From Syntrophaceae bacterium UBA6109 (GTDB lineage Bacteria; Desulfobacterota; Syntrophia; Syntrophales; UBA6109), in contig DIWJ01000075.1 in the NCBI GenBank assembly GCA_002428445.1, positions 18,491 to 33,617 on the forward strand: a DNA stretch of 15,127 nt, written 5' to 3'. The notes beneath the pieces are model-generated. The model was not told the DNA's origin. It ran no database searches and worked only from the letters and a program-made list of their open reading frames with translations. A program made the translations under genes and the position numbers. This document shows, piece by piece, positions 1-7,040 of this stretch (the stretch's first letter is position 1; every line of letters begins with the position of its first letter).

Positions 1-202
1 CGCCGCCCCACATCCCGCCGCCGACGCTGAGCTTCCGCTCGAAGAGCGCCGTCTTGCGCCCGGCCTTCGCCAGAAAGTAGGCGGCAACGAGGCCGGCGGG
101 GCCACCGCCGACGACCGCGACGTCGAGTTCGACGCAGTCCAGAAACTTCTTCAGATACCGTTCCGTGATGGCTCTGGTGACAATCGTTTCGCTTAATTCC
201 AT
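1..202 (-). CDS. thi4: Thi4-family thiazole synthase, N-terminal part (truncated by window edge)
   Basis: Only the first 67 codons are present; the rest lies beyond the left edge. The start is the ATG at 202, preceded by a GAGG ribosome site about 6 nt upstream. The N-terminus reads [20 protein letters not shown], then a hydrophobic strand leading into the dinucleotide-binding motif [12 protein letters not shown] (about residues 31-42), and a second stretch [12 protein letters not shown]. That last motif is typical of Thi4/Thi1 enzymes, which make the adenosine-bound thiazole precursor of thiamine from NAD and glycine; archaeal and many anaerobic bacterial forms use free sulfide. The gene lies 35 nt downstream of thiD-thiN, so it is the third gene of the riboswitch-controlled thiamine operon. 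The residue that separates suicide (Cys) from catalytic (usually His) forms is outside the window. A general FAD oxidoreductase is a less likely alternative given the GGGMWGG motif and the context. Confidence 0.9.
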   Translation of the reverse strand, partial: MELSETIVTRAITERYLKKFLDCVELDVAVVGGGPAGLVAAYFLAKAGRKTALFERKLSVGGGMWGG

Positions 203-237
203 TCCGTTCCTCTCCCCATCTTCCTGCGCGGCGCCGC

Positions 238-1605
238 TCAGGGCCTACCGCGCCGTTTTCTGACGATCCTGGCGATGCCGACCACCTTGTCGACCACCTC
301 GCCCGGACTCCTGCCCAGCACGCGGATCATCGGCTCCTTGCCGATTTCGCCGCGGTCCCAGATGCAGTCCGGCGCCGCTGCGAGGCGCGCCATCACTGCA
401 TCCGTCCCCCACTCGAGCGTCGAGCCCTCGGCGTTCTTGATCCCTTCCGGCTCGTCCGTGCGGTCGAAGGACATGAGTTGCAGCCCCAGACGCCCGCACG
501 CATCGAGGATGTCCTCGCTGAAGCGGATGTTCATCGCCGCGCGGCACCCGGGATCGTGGCGCATCGCTGCCAGGATGACGCGGGCGATGTGCGTAGAAGC
601 GCCGAAGGCGGGCGCGCAAAGGACGCCGGCCCGTTCGCCCAGGCGGACAATGCGCCCCGGGACGGCCGCGACATCGGAGATCTCCTTTGCATCCGGCACG
701 GCATAGCCCAGGTTGGACGATACCTCGGGGATGATGACGCCCGCCGGCTCTTCAAGGAGGCGCTGCAGGGCGGCCTGCAGCTTCTCAAGGCAGCCCTGCC
801 GCTCCAGAAGGGCGCCGACGGGTGCGAAGTGATTCGTCGGCCCGTGGCCGCCGCCGATCCGGAGCGCGTGTCGAATCGCCTCGGTGATGTAGTGTTTGGC
901 CTCGTCGACGGCTTCCGCGATGGTCCTCCCCTTCGCCAGGCCCGTCGCGATGGCTGCGGAATAGGTGCAGCCCGTCCCGTGCGTGTCGGTCGTGTCAAAC
1001 CATTCGCTGGAAAATTCGCGGAATCCCCCGCCGTCGAGCAGGATATCGACAGCCCGGCGATTGCCCGCCAGGTGCCCCCCCTTGACGAGGACACTCCTCG
1101 GGCCGCGGCGGAAAATCGCTTCGGCCGCCCGCTTCATGTCTTCGACGCCGGCGATCTTCATCTGCGCGAGGACTTCCGCTTCCGGGATGTTCGGCGTGAC
1201 CACATAGGCGAGCGGAAGGAGCTCGCGGATCAGCGCCTCGCGCACCTCGCCGCGGATGAGGGAGGCGCCGCCCTTGGCCACCATGACCGGGTCCACGACG
1301 AGTTTTTCGATGCCGTACTGGCGGATCTTCGCCGTCACGACCCCGAGAATCTCTTCCGAGGCCAGCATGCCCGTCTTCGCGGCGTCGGCGCCGATATCGG
1401 ACAGAACGGAATCGAACTGCGCCGCGATAAATTCGGACGGCACCTCGTGAATCCCCTGGACACCGAGGGTGTTCTGGGCGGTCAGCGCCGTGATCACGCT
1501 CATCCCGAATCCGCCCAGGACAGTGATCGTCTTGAGGTCGGCCTGGATGCCCGCCCCTCCTCCGGAATCCGAACCGGCGATGGTCAGTACGCGTATCGGT
1601 TTCAT
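238..1605 (-). CDS. thiD: Bifunctional HMP/HMP-P kinase and ThiN-type thiamine-phosphate synthase (ThiD-ThiN fusion)
   Basis: A 455-residue two-domain protein starting at ATG 1605; a G-rich site (AGGGGG) sits just upstream, 8 nt after the preceding stop. Residues 1 to about 265 are a ribokinase-fold Thi[20 protein letters not shown] near the start, [11 protein letters not shown] (about 103-113), [10 protein letters not shown] (137-146), and the anion-hole motif [11 protein letters not shown] with Cys213. This domain phosphorylates hydroxymethylpyrimidine and its monophosphate. Residues of about 270-455 match the ThiN domain known from archaeal ThiD-ThiN proteins ([61 protein letters not shown]). 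It joins HMP-PP to thiazole phosphate and replaces ThiE. Note that 'ThiN' also names thiamine pyrophosphokinase in Bacillus; that is a different protein, the next gene here. The cytoplasmic enzyme should be controlled by the TPP riboswitch upstream of the operon. The assignment is secure. Confidence 0.95.
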   Translation of the reverse strand: MKPIRVLTIAGSDSGGGAGIQADLKTITVLGGFGMSVITALTAQNTLGVQGIHEVPSEFIAAQFDSVLSDIGADAAKTGMLASEEILGVVTAKIRQYGIEKLVVDPVMVAKGGASLIRGEVREALIRELLPLAYVVTPNIPEAEVLAQMKIAGVEDMKRAAEAIFRRGPRSVLVKGGHLAGNRRAVDILLDGGGFREFSSEWFDTTDTHGTGCTYSAAIATGLAKGRTIAEAVDEAKHYITEAIRHALRIGGGHGPTNHFAPVGALLERQGCLEKLQAALQRLLEEPAGVIIPEVSSNLGYAVPDAKEISDVAAVPGRIVRLGERAGVLCAPAFGASTHIARVILAAMRHDPGCRAAMNIRFSEDILDACGRLGLQLMSFDRTDEPEGIKNAEGSTLEWGTDAVMARLAAAPDCIWDRGEIGKEPMIRVLGRSPGEVVDKVVGIARIVRKRRGRP

Positions 1606-1613
1606 CACACCCC

Positions 1614-2285
1614 CTATCTCACGTCCGTTCGAAAATACCGGATGACGAGGAGGATCCCCTCGGCCACCCGGATCGTCCCTCTTGCGCCCGACAGACGGTT
1701 GCTGACGCCGTAGGGATTCCCGGGCGCCATCACGGCATCCCGCAGGGGGAAATCGAACCCATCGAGGTTGATGCCCGCCACCCGGGACGACAGCGGAAAG
1801 ACGGAGACGGTCTGTCCCTTCCGCCCCTCGATCTCGCGGCGCGACGTCACGACGAAGATCTCGCAGTCCTCGTCCAGGAGCCTGGCCGCCACCCCGCGCT
1901 CCGCCGCCAGGGCGAGCAGCGAACAGTTGGCGAGCGTGTGGTCGAGGCGGCCGCCGAGGGCGCCGTAGATGCGGATCTCCCGGCAGGGCATCGCGAGGGC
2001 CTTCAGCAGGGCGAGATGCGTATCGGTTTCGTCCTTGGCCGCGGGGAAGGTTTCGATCCGGCTCCCCTTCTGCTCGAAGGCGGCCCGTTCCTCCGGGGAG
2101 AGGGAATCCATATCGCCGACGATGACGTCCGGCACGGCACCGGCCGCCAGGAGATGCCGCGCACCGCCGTCGGCGGCGATGATCGCCTCCGGACGGCATG
2201 CTTCCAGTTCCGCCTTCAGATAATCGGGTTCTCCCATGGGGCCGCCAGCGACAATGACAACCGTTCCTTCCATCTGTCCGGCCAT
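1614..2285 (-). CDS. Thiamine pyrophosphokinase (TPK)
   Basis: First gene after the TPP riboswitch, 223 residues from ATG 2285. I prefer this start ([10 protein letters not shown]) because AAGGAA lies 7 nt before it; an in-frame ATG at 2273 is an alternative. Reading further upstream would run through the terminator and riboswitch, so a longer form is unlikely. Family motifs are in order: a nucleotide-binding N-terminal strand (VIVAGGP), [12 protein letters not shown], the acidic [13 protein letters not shown], the [14 protein letters not shown] motif and [18 protein letters not shown]. These match TPK, which transfers diphosphate from ATP to free thiamine to give TPP. The C-terminal half ([11 protein letters not shown], then [10 protein letters not shown]) matches the thiamine-binding domain. 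Length is normal for the family. Most bacteria that make thiamine de novo finish with ThiL instead, so TPK here suggests that salvage feeds the same operon. Confidence 0.93.
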   Translation of the reverse strand: MAGQMEGTVVIVAGGPMGEPDYLKAELEACRPEAIIAADGGARHLLAAGAVPDVIVGDMDSLSPEERAAFEQKGSRIETFPAAKDETDTHLALLKALAMPCREIRIYGALGGRLDHTLANCSLLALAAERGVAARLLDEDCEIFVVTSRREIEGRKGQTVSVFPLSSRVAGINLDGFDFPLRDAVMAPGNPYGVSNRLSGARGTIRVAEGILLVIRYFRTDVR

Positions 2286-2302
2286 CCTTCCGTTCCTTCG
2301 GC

Positions 2303-2342
2303 AAAACAAAAGGGGCCATGCCCGCAACCGGAACATGGCCCC
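2303..2342 (-). terminator. Intrinsic terminator in the thiamine operon leader (riboswitch expression platform)
   Basis: Read on the minus strand, GGGGCCATG (2342-2334) pairs perfectly with CATGGCCCC (2320-2312) around a 13-nt loop and is followed at once by TTTTGTTTT (2311-2303). It lies between the TPP aptamer and the first gene, 18 nt before the start codon at 2285, so it is best read as the ligand-dependent terminator of the riboswitch. A second perfect hairpin, AAAATCG-ATTG-CGATTTT (2366-2349), sits between aptamer and terminator and may be part of the switch. I could not identify a convincing antiterminator pairing by eye. Confidence 0.9.
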
Positions 2343-2376
2343 TCGTCGAAAATCGCAATCGATTTTGTCAATCTCA

Positions 2377-2453
2377 GTGCCAATCCCTACGCTGGCATTA
2401 CCCAGGTCAGGTTCGGAGGGTATTCTCTCAGCTTCTTCAGCACCCCTCAGCAC
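2377..2453 (-). promoter_or_regulatory. TPP riboswitch (THI element)
   Basis: Read on the minus strand this shows the conserved THI-box blocks in order: GGGGTGC near the 5' side, GCTGAGAG, ATACCCT, GAACCTGA, CTGGGTAATGCCAGCG and AGGGA. The ends GTGC (2453-2450) and GCAC (2380-2377) close the P1 helix. This is the aptamer that binds thiamine pyrophosphate. With the intrinsic terminator about 35 nt downstream it should lower transcription of TPK, thiD-thiN and thi4 when TPP is plentiful. Confidence 0.96.
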
Positions 2454-2469
2454 CTAAACATTCTGTCGT

Positions 2470-2498
2470 TCTATCGCACGGCGCGCCTGAAAAATCAA
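2470..2498 (-). promoter_or_regulatory. Candidate sigma70-type promoter for the thiamine operon
   Basis: On the minus strand, TTGATT (2498-2493) and GATAGA (2475-2470) are 17 nt apart. The -35 matches consensus at 4 of 6 positions and the -10 at 3 of 6. Predicted initiation near 2463 would start the transcript about 10 nt before the riboswitch P1 helix, the expected arrangement. The -35 lies directly after the tatD stop codon, so read-through from tatD could also feed the riboswitch. Confidence 0.5.
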
Positions 2499-2499
2499 G

Positions 2500-3282
2500 T
2501 CACCTTTCCCCTTCCTCACCGATGCCGAAGACCTCCATGGCGTTTCGCGTTGTGGACTCGGCCACTTCCGCAAGGGGAACCCCTTTGATCTCGGCGACCT
2601 TCGCAGCCGTGTGAATGACGAAGGCGGGTTCATTTCTCTTCCCGCGGTTGGGGACCGGCGACAGATAGGGGGCGTCCGTCTCCACCAGCAGCCTGGACAG
2701 CGGCAGGTCGCGCACGGCCTCCCGCAAGGACTCGGCCTTCGGGAAGGTCACCGTCCCCGGGATGGACAGGTAGAATCCCATCTCCATGCAGCGCTCCGCC
2801 ATGTTCCGGTCCCCGGAAAAGCAGTGGAAGATGCCGCCCCGCCGCACGGGTCTTTGCGACAGGATCGCCAGCGTCTCTTCGTGGGCCTCCCGGTCATGGA
2901 TGATGACGGGCAGATCGAGACCCGCGGCAATATCCAGCTGTTCGCGGAACCTCGCGAGCTGAACTTCCCGGGGTGAACGATTGCGGAAAAAATCGAGGCC
3001 GATTTCCCCGTAGGCGACGACCTTCGGCGAGGCGGCGAGCCTTTTCAAGGCATCGTATGTCCCCAAGTCGATGCCCCGCACGTCGTGGGGATGAACACCC
3101 ACGGACGCGTAGACTCCCGGATGCCGCTCGGCGATGGAGACGGCCTTGCGGCCGTCTTCCAGCGTCGTACCGACCGTGACAACGCGCCGCACCCCGGCCG
3201 CAAAGGCCCTCTCAAGAACGGCTTCGCGGTCGGCATCAAACTCCCCCATCTCGAGGTGGCAATGGGAATCAAACAGGTTCAT
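2500..3282 (-). CDS. tatD: TatD-family metal-dependent hydrolase (deoxyribonuclease)
   Basis: A 260-residue protein, normal for TatD/YcfH enzymes, which are cytoplasmic TIM-barrel nucleases with 3'-5' exonuclease or DNase activity on DNA. Metal-ligand motifs are all present: DSHCHLE at the N-terminus (His7, His9), VGVHPHD (61-67), YGEIGLDFF with Glu93, VIIHDREAHEE with His129, GGIFHCFSG with His153, and LLVETDAPYLSP with Asp203. I chose ATG 3282 because it places DSHCHLE at residue 5, as in homologues; a longer in-frame extension upstream would only read through the neighbouring gene in another frame. It overlaps the preceding 72-residue ORF by 14 nt, suggesting co-translation. The physiological role of this family (DNA repair, housekeeping) is not fixed by the context. 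The family assignment is firm, the precise substrate is not. Confidence 0.93.
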   Translation of the reverse strand: MNLFDSHCHLEMGEFDADREAVLERAFAAGVRRVVTVGTTLEDGRKAVSIAERHPGVYASVGVHPHDVRGIDLGTYDALKRLAASPKVVAYGEIGLDFFRNRSPREVQLARFREQLDIAAGLDLPVIIHDREAHEETLAILSQRPVRRGGIFHCFSGDRNMAERCMEMGFYLSIPGTVTFPKAESLREAVRDLPLSRLLVETDAPYLSPVPNRGKRNEPAFVIHTAAKVAEIKGVPLAEVAESTTRNAMEVFGIGEEGER

Positions 3283-3487
3283 TCGCGGACTGGTCTTTCT
3301 TCCTTGCCGCCTTTGCGCCGCGGCGCAAATCCATGTCGATTTCCACTTCCTGGGCATTCGCGGCAACGTCGGGAAGCGCTTTCAGGTAGGCATTCAGTTC
3401 CTTTTCCTTCACTTCGCCGACGAGGAATTTCCCCTGCAATATCCTTTTGTCCACGATCCCCTTGTACGGGGTCTTCTGCTTGTCCAT
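3269..3487 (-). CDS. Small charged protein of unknown function (72 aa), overlapping tatD
   Basis: I do not recognise this protein. It begins at ATG 3487 after a strong GGAGG site with 5-6 nt spacing, and its last codons overlap the start of tatD by 14 nt in a different frame. The sequence is hydrophilic, with no signal peptide or membrane segment: KTPYKGIVDKRILQGKFLVG in the N-terminal half, then KELNAYLKALPDV and an acidic EVEIDMDLR, ending in a basic RRGAKAARKKDQ tail. It contains no cysteine or histidine. The excellent ribosome site and the overlap argue that it is a real gene translationally coupled to tatD. A short hairpin (GAAGGG/CCCTTC, 3501-3516) lies in its leader, just before the ribosome site. 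Function cannot be inferred. Confidence 0.7.
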   Translation of the reverse strand: MDKQKTPYKGIVDKRILQGKFLVGEVKEKELNAYLKALPDVAANAQEVEIDMDLRRGAKAARKKDQSANEPV

Positions 3488-3544
3488 GATACCCTCCAGT
3501 GAAGGGTTTCCCCTTCTTCAGAAAACTCGTTTGCGGCCTGACCT

Positions 3545-3571
3545 TCTATACCCATTCGCCCTTCTTTTCAA
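3545..3571 (-). promoter_or_regulatory. Weak candidate promoter for the small ORF and tatD
   Basis: On the minus strand, TTGAAA (3571-3566) and TATAGA (3550-3545) are separated by only 15 nt, shorter than the preferred 17. The -10 box is good (5 of 6). It lies in the 118-nt gap between the nitronate monooxygenase stop and the ATG at 3487. The same gap holds the palindromes GCCGGATCCGGC (3574-3585) and GGGACGCGTCCC (3591-3602), with no T-tract on either side. Confidence 0.3.
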
Positions 3572-3605
3572 CCGGCCGGATCCGGCGGAAGGGACGCGTC
3601 CCGCC

Positions 3606-4598
3606 TCAAGCCCGGACCAGTCTCAATGCCTTGTTCAGATGCTCTTCTGTCTCCCCGGCCATCCGCTCGAGCAGTTCCCTGCATGTGGGGATGTCCCGGA
3701 TGAGACCGATGGATTGCCCGACCATGAGGGGCGCGTAGTCGACGTCGCCGCATTCCCAGGCCTGCTTGATCCTCTCGCCCCCCAGGAGCGGGATCAGTTC
3801 GGCAAATCCGCCGCCGCGGCCCTCGATCTCCAGGATTTCCCCGATGACCTTGTTTTTCAGCGCGCGCCCCTGCAGGCCGATGGACTTGCAGAAGAGCGTT
3901 GTCTCGTTCTCCTGGCGCCGGATCAGCTCCTGTTTGATCGCCTCGTGGACTTCGCATTCCTTTGTCGCGACGAAGCGGCTCGCCATCATGACGCCCTGCG
4001 CGCCCAGCGCCAGGGCCGCCGCCACCGACCGTCCGTCCGCGATGCCTCCAACCGTCACGACGGGGATCTTCACCGACTCGGCGATCCGCGGCGTCAACAC
4101 CATCGTTGTCACGTCGTCGTTGAGCGGATGACCGCCCTCTTCGATTCCGGCGGCATAAATCCCGTCGTAGCCGACCTTTTCCGCATGCAGGGCGTGGCGG
4201 ACTGACCCTACCTTATGGAACATCTTCACGCCAGCTTTTTTCAGGGACTCGATCGCCTGGGGCCCTCCGACCTTATCCACGGGGCTCCCGGAGACCTCGA
4301 TCCCCGCCACCCGTTCCTCGGCGCAGATGCGGAGGTACATGGCGTGGTGCTCCGGCGTGATCCGCAGCGACGGCAGCAGCGTAATACCCACCATGAAGGG
4401 CTTGTCGGTCAGTTTCCGGGTCTCTGCAATTGCGCCGCGAAAGGCCTCTTCGGTCTCGTAATTGCCCGCCGTGAGATTCCCCATGCCGCCGGCATTGGAT
4501 ACGGCGGCGCAGAGGCGGGGCTTGGAGAGCCACATCATGGCTCCGCAGATCATCGGATACCGGACGCCGAACATTTCCGTGATGGCCGTCTTGAACAT
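3606..4598 (-). CDS. Nitronate monooxygenase-family FMN protein (2-nitropropane dioxygenase-like)
   Basis: A 330-residue soluble TIM-barrel flavoprotein. The ATG at 4598 is set by a strong AAAGGAGGA ribosome site a few nt upstream. Supporting motifs are RYPMICGAMMWLSKPRLCAA at the N-terminus, SNAGGMGNLTAGNY (FMN/substrate loop), GIEVSGSPV, GIYAAGIEEGGHPLNDD, and the phosphate-binding VTVGGIADGRSVAAALALGA, followed by GVMMASRFVATKE. Members oxidise alkyl nitronates with FMN and O2; the wider family also contains FabK-type enoyl-ACP reductases and enzymes of unknown activity. Because the surrounding genes suggest an anaerobe, a reductase or other flavin role is plausible and the monooxygenase label should be taken as a family name. 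It is transcribed away from corA. A weak promoter candidate lies about 120 nt upstream (GTGAAC, 17 nt, TATAGC; 4750-4722). Confidence 0.85.
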   Translation of the reverse strand: MFKTAITEMFGVRYPMICGAMMWLSKPRLCAAVSNAGGMGNLTAGNYETEEAFRGAIAETRKLTDKPFMVGITLLPSLRITPEHHAMYLRICAEERVAGIEVSGSPVDKVGGPQAIESLKKAGVKMFHKVGSVRHALHAEKVGYDGIYAAGIEEGGHPLNDDVTTMVLTPRIAESVKIPVVTVGGIADGRSVAAALALGAQGVMMASRFVATKECEVHEAIKQELIRRQENETTLFCKSIGLQGRALKNKVIGEILEIEGRGGGFAELIPLLGGERIKQAWECGDVDYAPLMVGQSIGLIRDIPTCRELLERMAGETEEHLNKALRLVRA

Positions 4599-5018
4599 GA
4601 TCTCCTCCTTTGCGGAATTCGAGCAGGGCAGGAACCGGATCTCCAATCCGGCAACGGCAAAACGAAATCTCCCCCCGCGGACCGAAGGCGTTCCAGACAC
4701 CGGCGTCCCGGCCGCTGAGGAGCTATACCACAAAAGCCCTCCCCGTTCACCTGTTGTGATGAGCAGAGACCGGCCAACCTTCCCCGAAGAAGACGGCGCA
4801 CGATCCGCCGACAATTCCGACGCCGCGAATGCATGAAGCCTTGCGACAGGCAGGGGCGTCTTGCCTCCTTCCGAAAGAAACCATAGACGTATCTGTGCGG
4901 ATAGTGTAGAAATTTCAGGAACCGAACCTGCCCGATGACGGGCCGGGGAGGGTCATTCCCGACGCATTCGGCGGGAAGGGAACGAAAACACGGAGAACGG
5001 AAGACGGGTCCATCGTCC
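4599..5018. other. Divergent intergenic region between the nitronate monooxygenase-like gene and corA
   Basis: About 420 nt with no gene I can support. On the minus strand GTGAAC (4750-4745), 17 nt, TATAGC (4727-4722) is a weak promoter candidate for the nitronate monooxygenase gene. On the plus strand TTGCCT (4861-4866), 17 nt, TAGACG (4884-4889) is an even weaker one for corA. Short in-frame stretches upstream of both genes have no recognisable protein motif. I see no tRNA, terminator or repeat here. Confidence 0.4.
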
Positions 5019-6086
5019 ATGCCAAGAAGAAAGAACCGCGGCACAAAGAAAATCGGGCTCCCCTCCGGGACCCTCGTGTACACGGGCGAGAGGACCGAGG
5101 GCGCGGTGGACGTCACCCTCATCGACTACGACGAGCAGACATTCGAAGAACGTCCCGTGAAGACGGCGGCCGAGTGCGTCCCCTATCGGAGCAAACCCAG
5201 CGTTACGTGGATCAACGTGGACGGCGTCCACGATCCCTCCCTGATCGAGAACCTCGGCGAGTGCTTCGGCCTGCACCGCCTCGTGACGGAAGACCTCATG
5301 AGCGTGGTCCAGCGGCCGAAGGTGGAGGATTACGGCGATTATCTTTTTGTGGTCGCCAAGATGCTTACCTATGACGATAAAGAGGGGAAGGTCGTTCCCG
5401 AGCAGGTCAGCCTCATTATGGGTCAGAACTTCCTGCTTTCATTCCAGGAGGGCATCAAGGGCGACGTGTTCCCGCTCATCCGCGACCGGCTGCGGGCCGG
5501 CCGCGGAACAATCCGCAAGCGGGGCGTCGACTATCTGGCCTATTCGCTTCTCGACGCGCTGGTAGACGGATATTTTGTCGTCCTCGAAAAGCTCGGCGAT
5601 CGCATCGATCTTCTCGAGGAGGCGCTTGTGGACGCCCCGGGAGAGGCGATCGTGAAGCAGCTGTACGAGCTGAAGCGGGAATTCCTTTTTCTGCACAAGG
5701 CCGTGTGGCCGCTTCGGGAAGTGATCGCTTCCCTTGAAAGGCGGGAATCGCCGCTCATCCGCGAGGCCACTGTCCCTTACCTGAGGGACGTGTACGACCA
5801 CGTGGTTCAGACGATCGACAGCGTCGAGATCTACCGGGACATGCTTTCGACGATGCTCGACCTGTATCTGTCGAGCGTGAGCTACCGGCTGAACGAGGTG
5901 ATGAAGGTCCTGACGGTGATCGCGACCATCTTCATGCCGCTCACGTTCATCGCCGGTCTGTACGGCATGAACTTCAGGAACATGCCCGAACTCGAATGGC
6001 ACAACGGCTATTTCCTTGTGCTCGGCCTGATGGCATCGGTGGCCGTCGGCATGCTCTTCTATTTCAGACACAGGAAATGGCTCTGA
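5019..6086 (+). CDS. corA: CorA-family magnesium/cobalt transporter
   Basis: A 355-residue protein, the normal size for CorA. I place the start at ATG 5019 (MPRRKNRGTKK); the in-frame ATG at 4935 would add 28 residues with no family resemblance. The N-terminal cytoplasmic domain includes VTWINVDGVHDPSLIENLGE, FGLHRLVTEDLMSVVQRPK and DYLFVVAKML, all typical of CorA. A long helical stalk follows (about 170-285). Two C-terminal membrane segments flank the signature YGMNF, with Gly316-Met317-Asn318 as the selectivity loop; the protein ends with the basic FRHRKWL on the cytoplasmic side. The family forms pentameric Mg2+ channels in the inner membrane; some members carry Co2+, Ni2+ or Zn2+ instead. 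The ribosome site is weak. The next gene begins 49 nt downstream on the same strand, but no functional link is evident. Confidence 0.95.
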   Translation: MPRRKNRGTKKIGLPSGTLVYTGERTEGAVDVTLIDYDEQTFEERPVKTAAECVPYRSKPSVTWINVDGVHDPSLIENLGECFGLHRLVTEDLMSVVQRPKVEDYGDYLFVVAKMLTYDDKEGKVVPEQVSLIMGQNFLLSFQEGIKGDVFPLIRDRLRAGRGTIRKRGVDYLAYSLLDALVDGYFVVLEKLGDRIDLLEEALVDAPGEAIVKQLYELKREFLFLHKAVWPLREVIASLERRESPLIREATVPYLRDVYDHVVQTIDSVEIYRDMLSTMLDLYLSSVSYRLNEVMKVLTVIATIFMPLTFIAGLYGMNFRNMPELEWHNGYFLVLGLMASVAVGMLFYFRHRKWL

Positions 6087-6135
6087 GAGTCGAAGGGTAT
6101 TCATTCATCACAGCGGAAGAGGCGGGGAGAAAAGG

Positions 6136-7002
6136 ATGAGAGAACCGGTCGAGTATATCAAGCGGATTCGCGATCAATACGCCAGGCTCGGGTACAAGCC
6201 CTATCAGTGGGTCAATCATCAGGACACGCCGCCATGGCAGCCTTTGCGAAAGCCCCTGTCGGAATGCCGCGTCGGGTTGATCGCCTCCGGAGGAATCTAC
6301 GTCGCGGGTCAGACCGCCTTCCATTTCAAGGATGACACCTCCTTCCGGACCATTCCAACGGACGTGAACATCGCCGACCTCAGGACGGCGCATTTCGCCT
6401 ACGACCAGGCGGATGCGCGGTGCGATCCGAACGTCGTCTTCCCGGTCGGCACCTTGCGCCGACTGGTCGCGGACGGCGTGATCGGCTCTCTGACGGAACA
6501 CGCCTTCACCTTCATGGGCGGGATCTACTCATCGCGAAGGGTGCGTGACGAACTGGCGCCCCGGCTGACCGAACGGCTGATAGCCGAGCGGGGCGATCTG
6601 GCCCTGCTCGTTCCCGTCTGACCTGTCTGCCATCAGTCCGTGGGACTGATCGCCCGCCATGCCGAGCAGGCCGGCATTCCGACGCTGTGCATGGGCAGCG
6701 CCCTGGATATTCTGAAGGCCGTAAAGCCGCCGCGATCCGCTTTCCTTGATTTCCCGCTGGGGCACACGACAGGGAAGAAAGGCGATCCGGAATTGCAGCG
6801 AAAGATTCTGGTGCAGGCGCTTGACGCGTTCCGGACAATGACGGAACCGGGATCGATCAAGACCCTGGATTTCCGCTGGTCCGAAACCGACGAATGGAAA
6901 GAGACAGCATTCCGGGGAGAGGATTCGCGCACGCCGCGTCATGATACGCCGCAGTATCAGACGGAAGAAGATCGCCGCCGCGCCGAGCAATCCGAAACCT
7001 GA
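6136..7002 (+). CDS. Selenoprotein of the glycine/betaine/sarcosine reductase B (GrdB-like) family, in-frame UGA = Sec162
   Basis: One 288-residue protein read through TGA 6619-6621, which I interpret as selenocysteine 162. The part before the TGA (MREPVEYIKRIRDQYARLGY, LIASGGIYVAGQTAF, RTIPTDVNIADLRTAHFAYD, NVVFPVGTLRRLVADGVIGSL, FTFMGGIY) matches the GrdB-related family. The part after continues in the same frame with PVCHQSVGLIARHAEQAGIP, giving the redox motif U-P-V-C (Sec162, Cys165), and then conserved-looking sequence to the stop at 7002. A SECIS-like hairpin follows the TGA. The start has a strong GGGGAG/AAAAGG ribosome site. GrdB/PrdB proteins cleave glycine, betaine, sarcosine or D-proline with Sec; short stand-alone members in Proteobacteria have no proven substrate. 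No grdA, grdC, selA, selB or selC lies in the window. Reading TGA as a stop would leave a 161-residue fragment and a second ORF from about 6640. Confidence 0.9.
6619..6650 (+). promoter_or_regulatory. Sec UGA codon and bacterial SECIS element
   Basis: TGA (6619-6621) is followed by a 10-nt spacer and a perfect 8-bp hairpin: ATCAGTCC (6632-6639), loop GTG (6640-6642), GGACTGAT (6643-6650). Bacterial SECIS elements lie inside the coding region directly after the UGA and present G-U in a small apical loop for SelB; this spacing and GU loop agree with that model. The hairpin is coding sequence and lies within conserved protein residues (HQSVGLI). Confidence 0.85.
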
Positions 7003-7040
7003 AGCCTCCGGCAGATGCGCGGGGCTGTTTGCGGGTATTT

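Noticed and set aside
478..1713. Long plus-strand open frame of about 411 codons opposite thiD-thiN
   Set aside because: It is a high-GC antisense shadow: the minus strand carries unmistakable ThiD and ThiN motifs over the same span.
2285..2453. Upstream extension of the thiamine pyrophosphokinase to ATG 2453
   Set aside because: It would translate the riboswitch and its terminator; the resulting N-terminus has no family similarity.
3574..3602. Palindromes GCCGGATCCGGC and GGGACGCGTCCC as a terminator of the nitronate monooxygenase gene
   Set aside because: The stems leave almost no loop and no T-tract follows on the minus strand; GC-rich palindromes of this length are frequent here.
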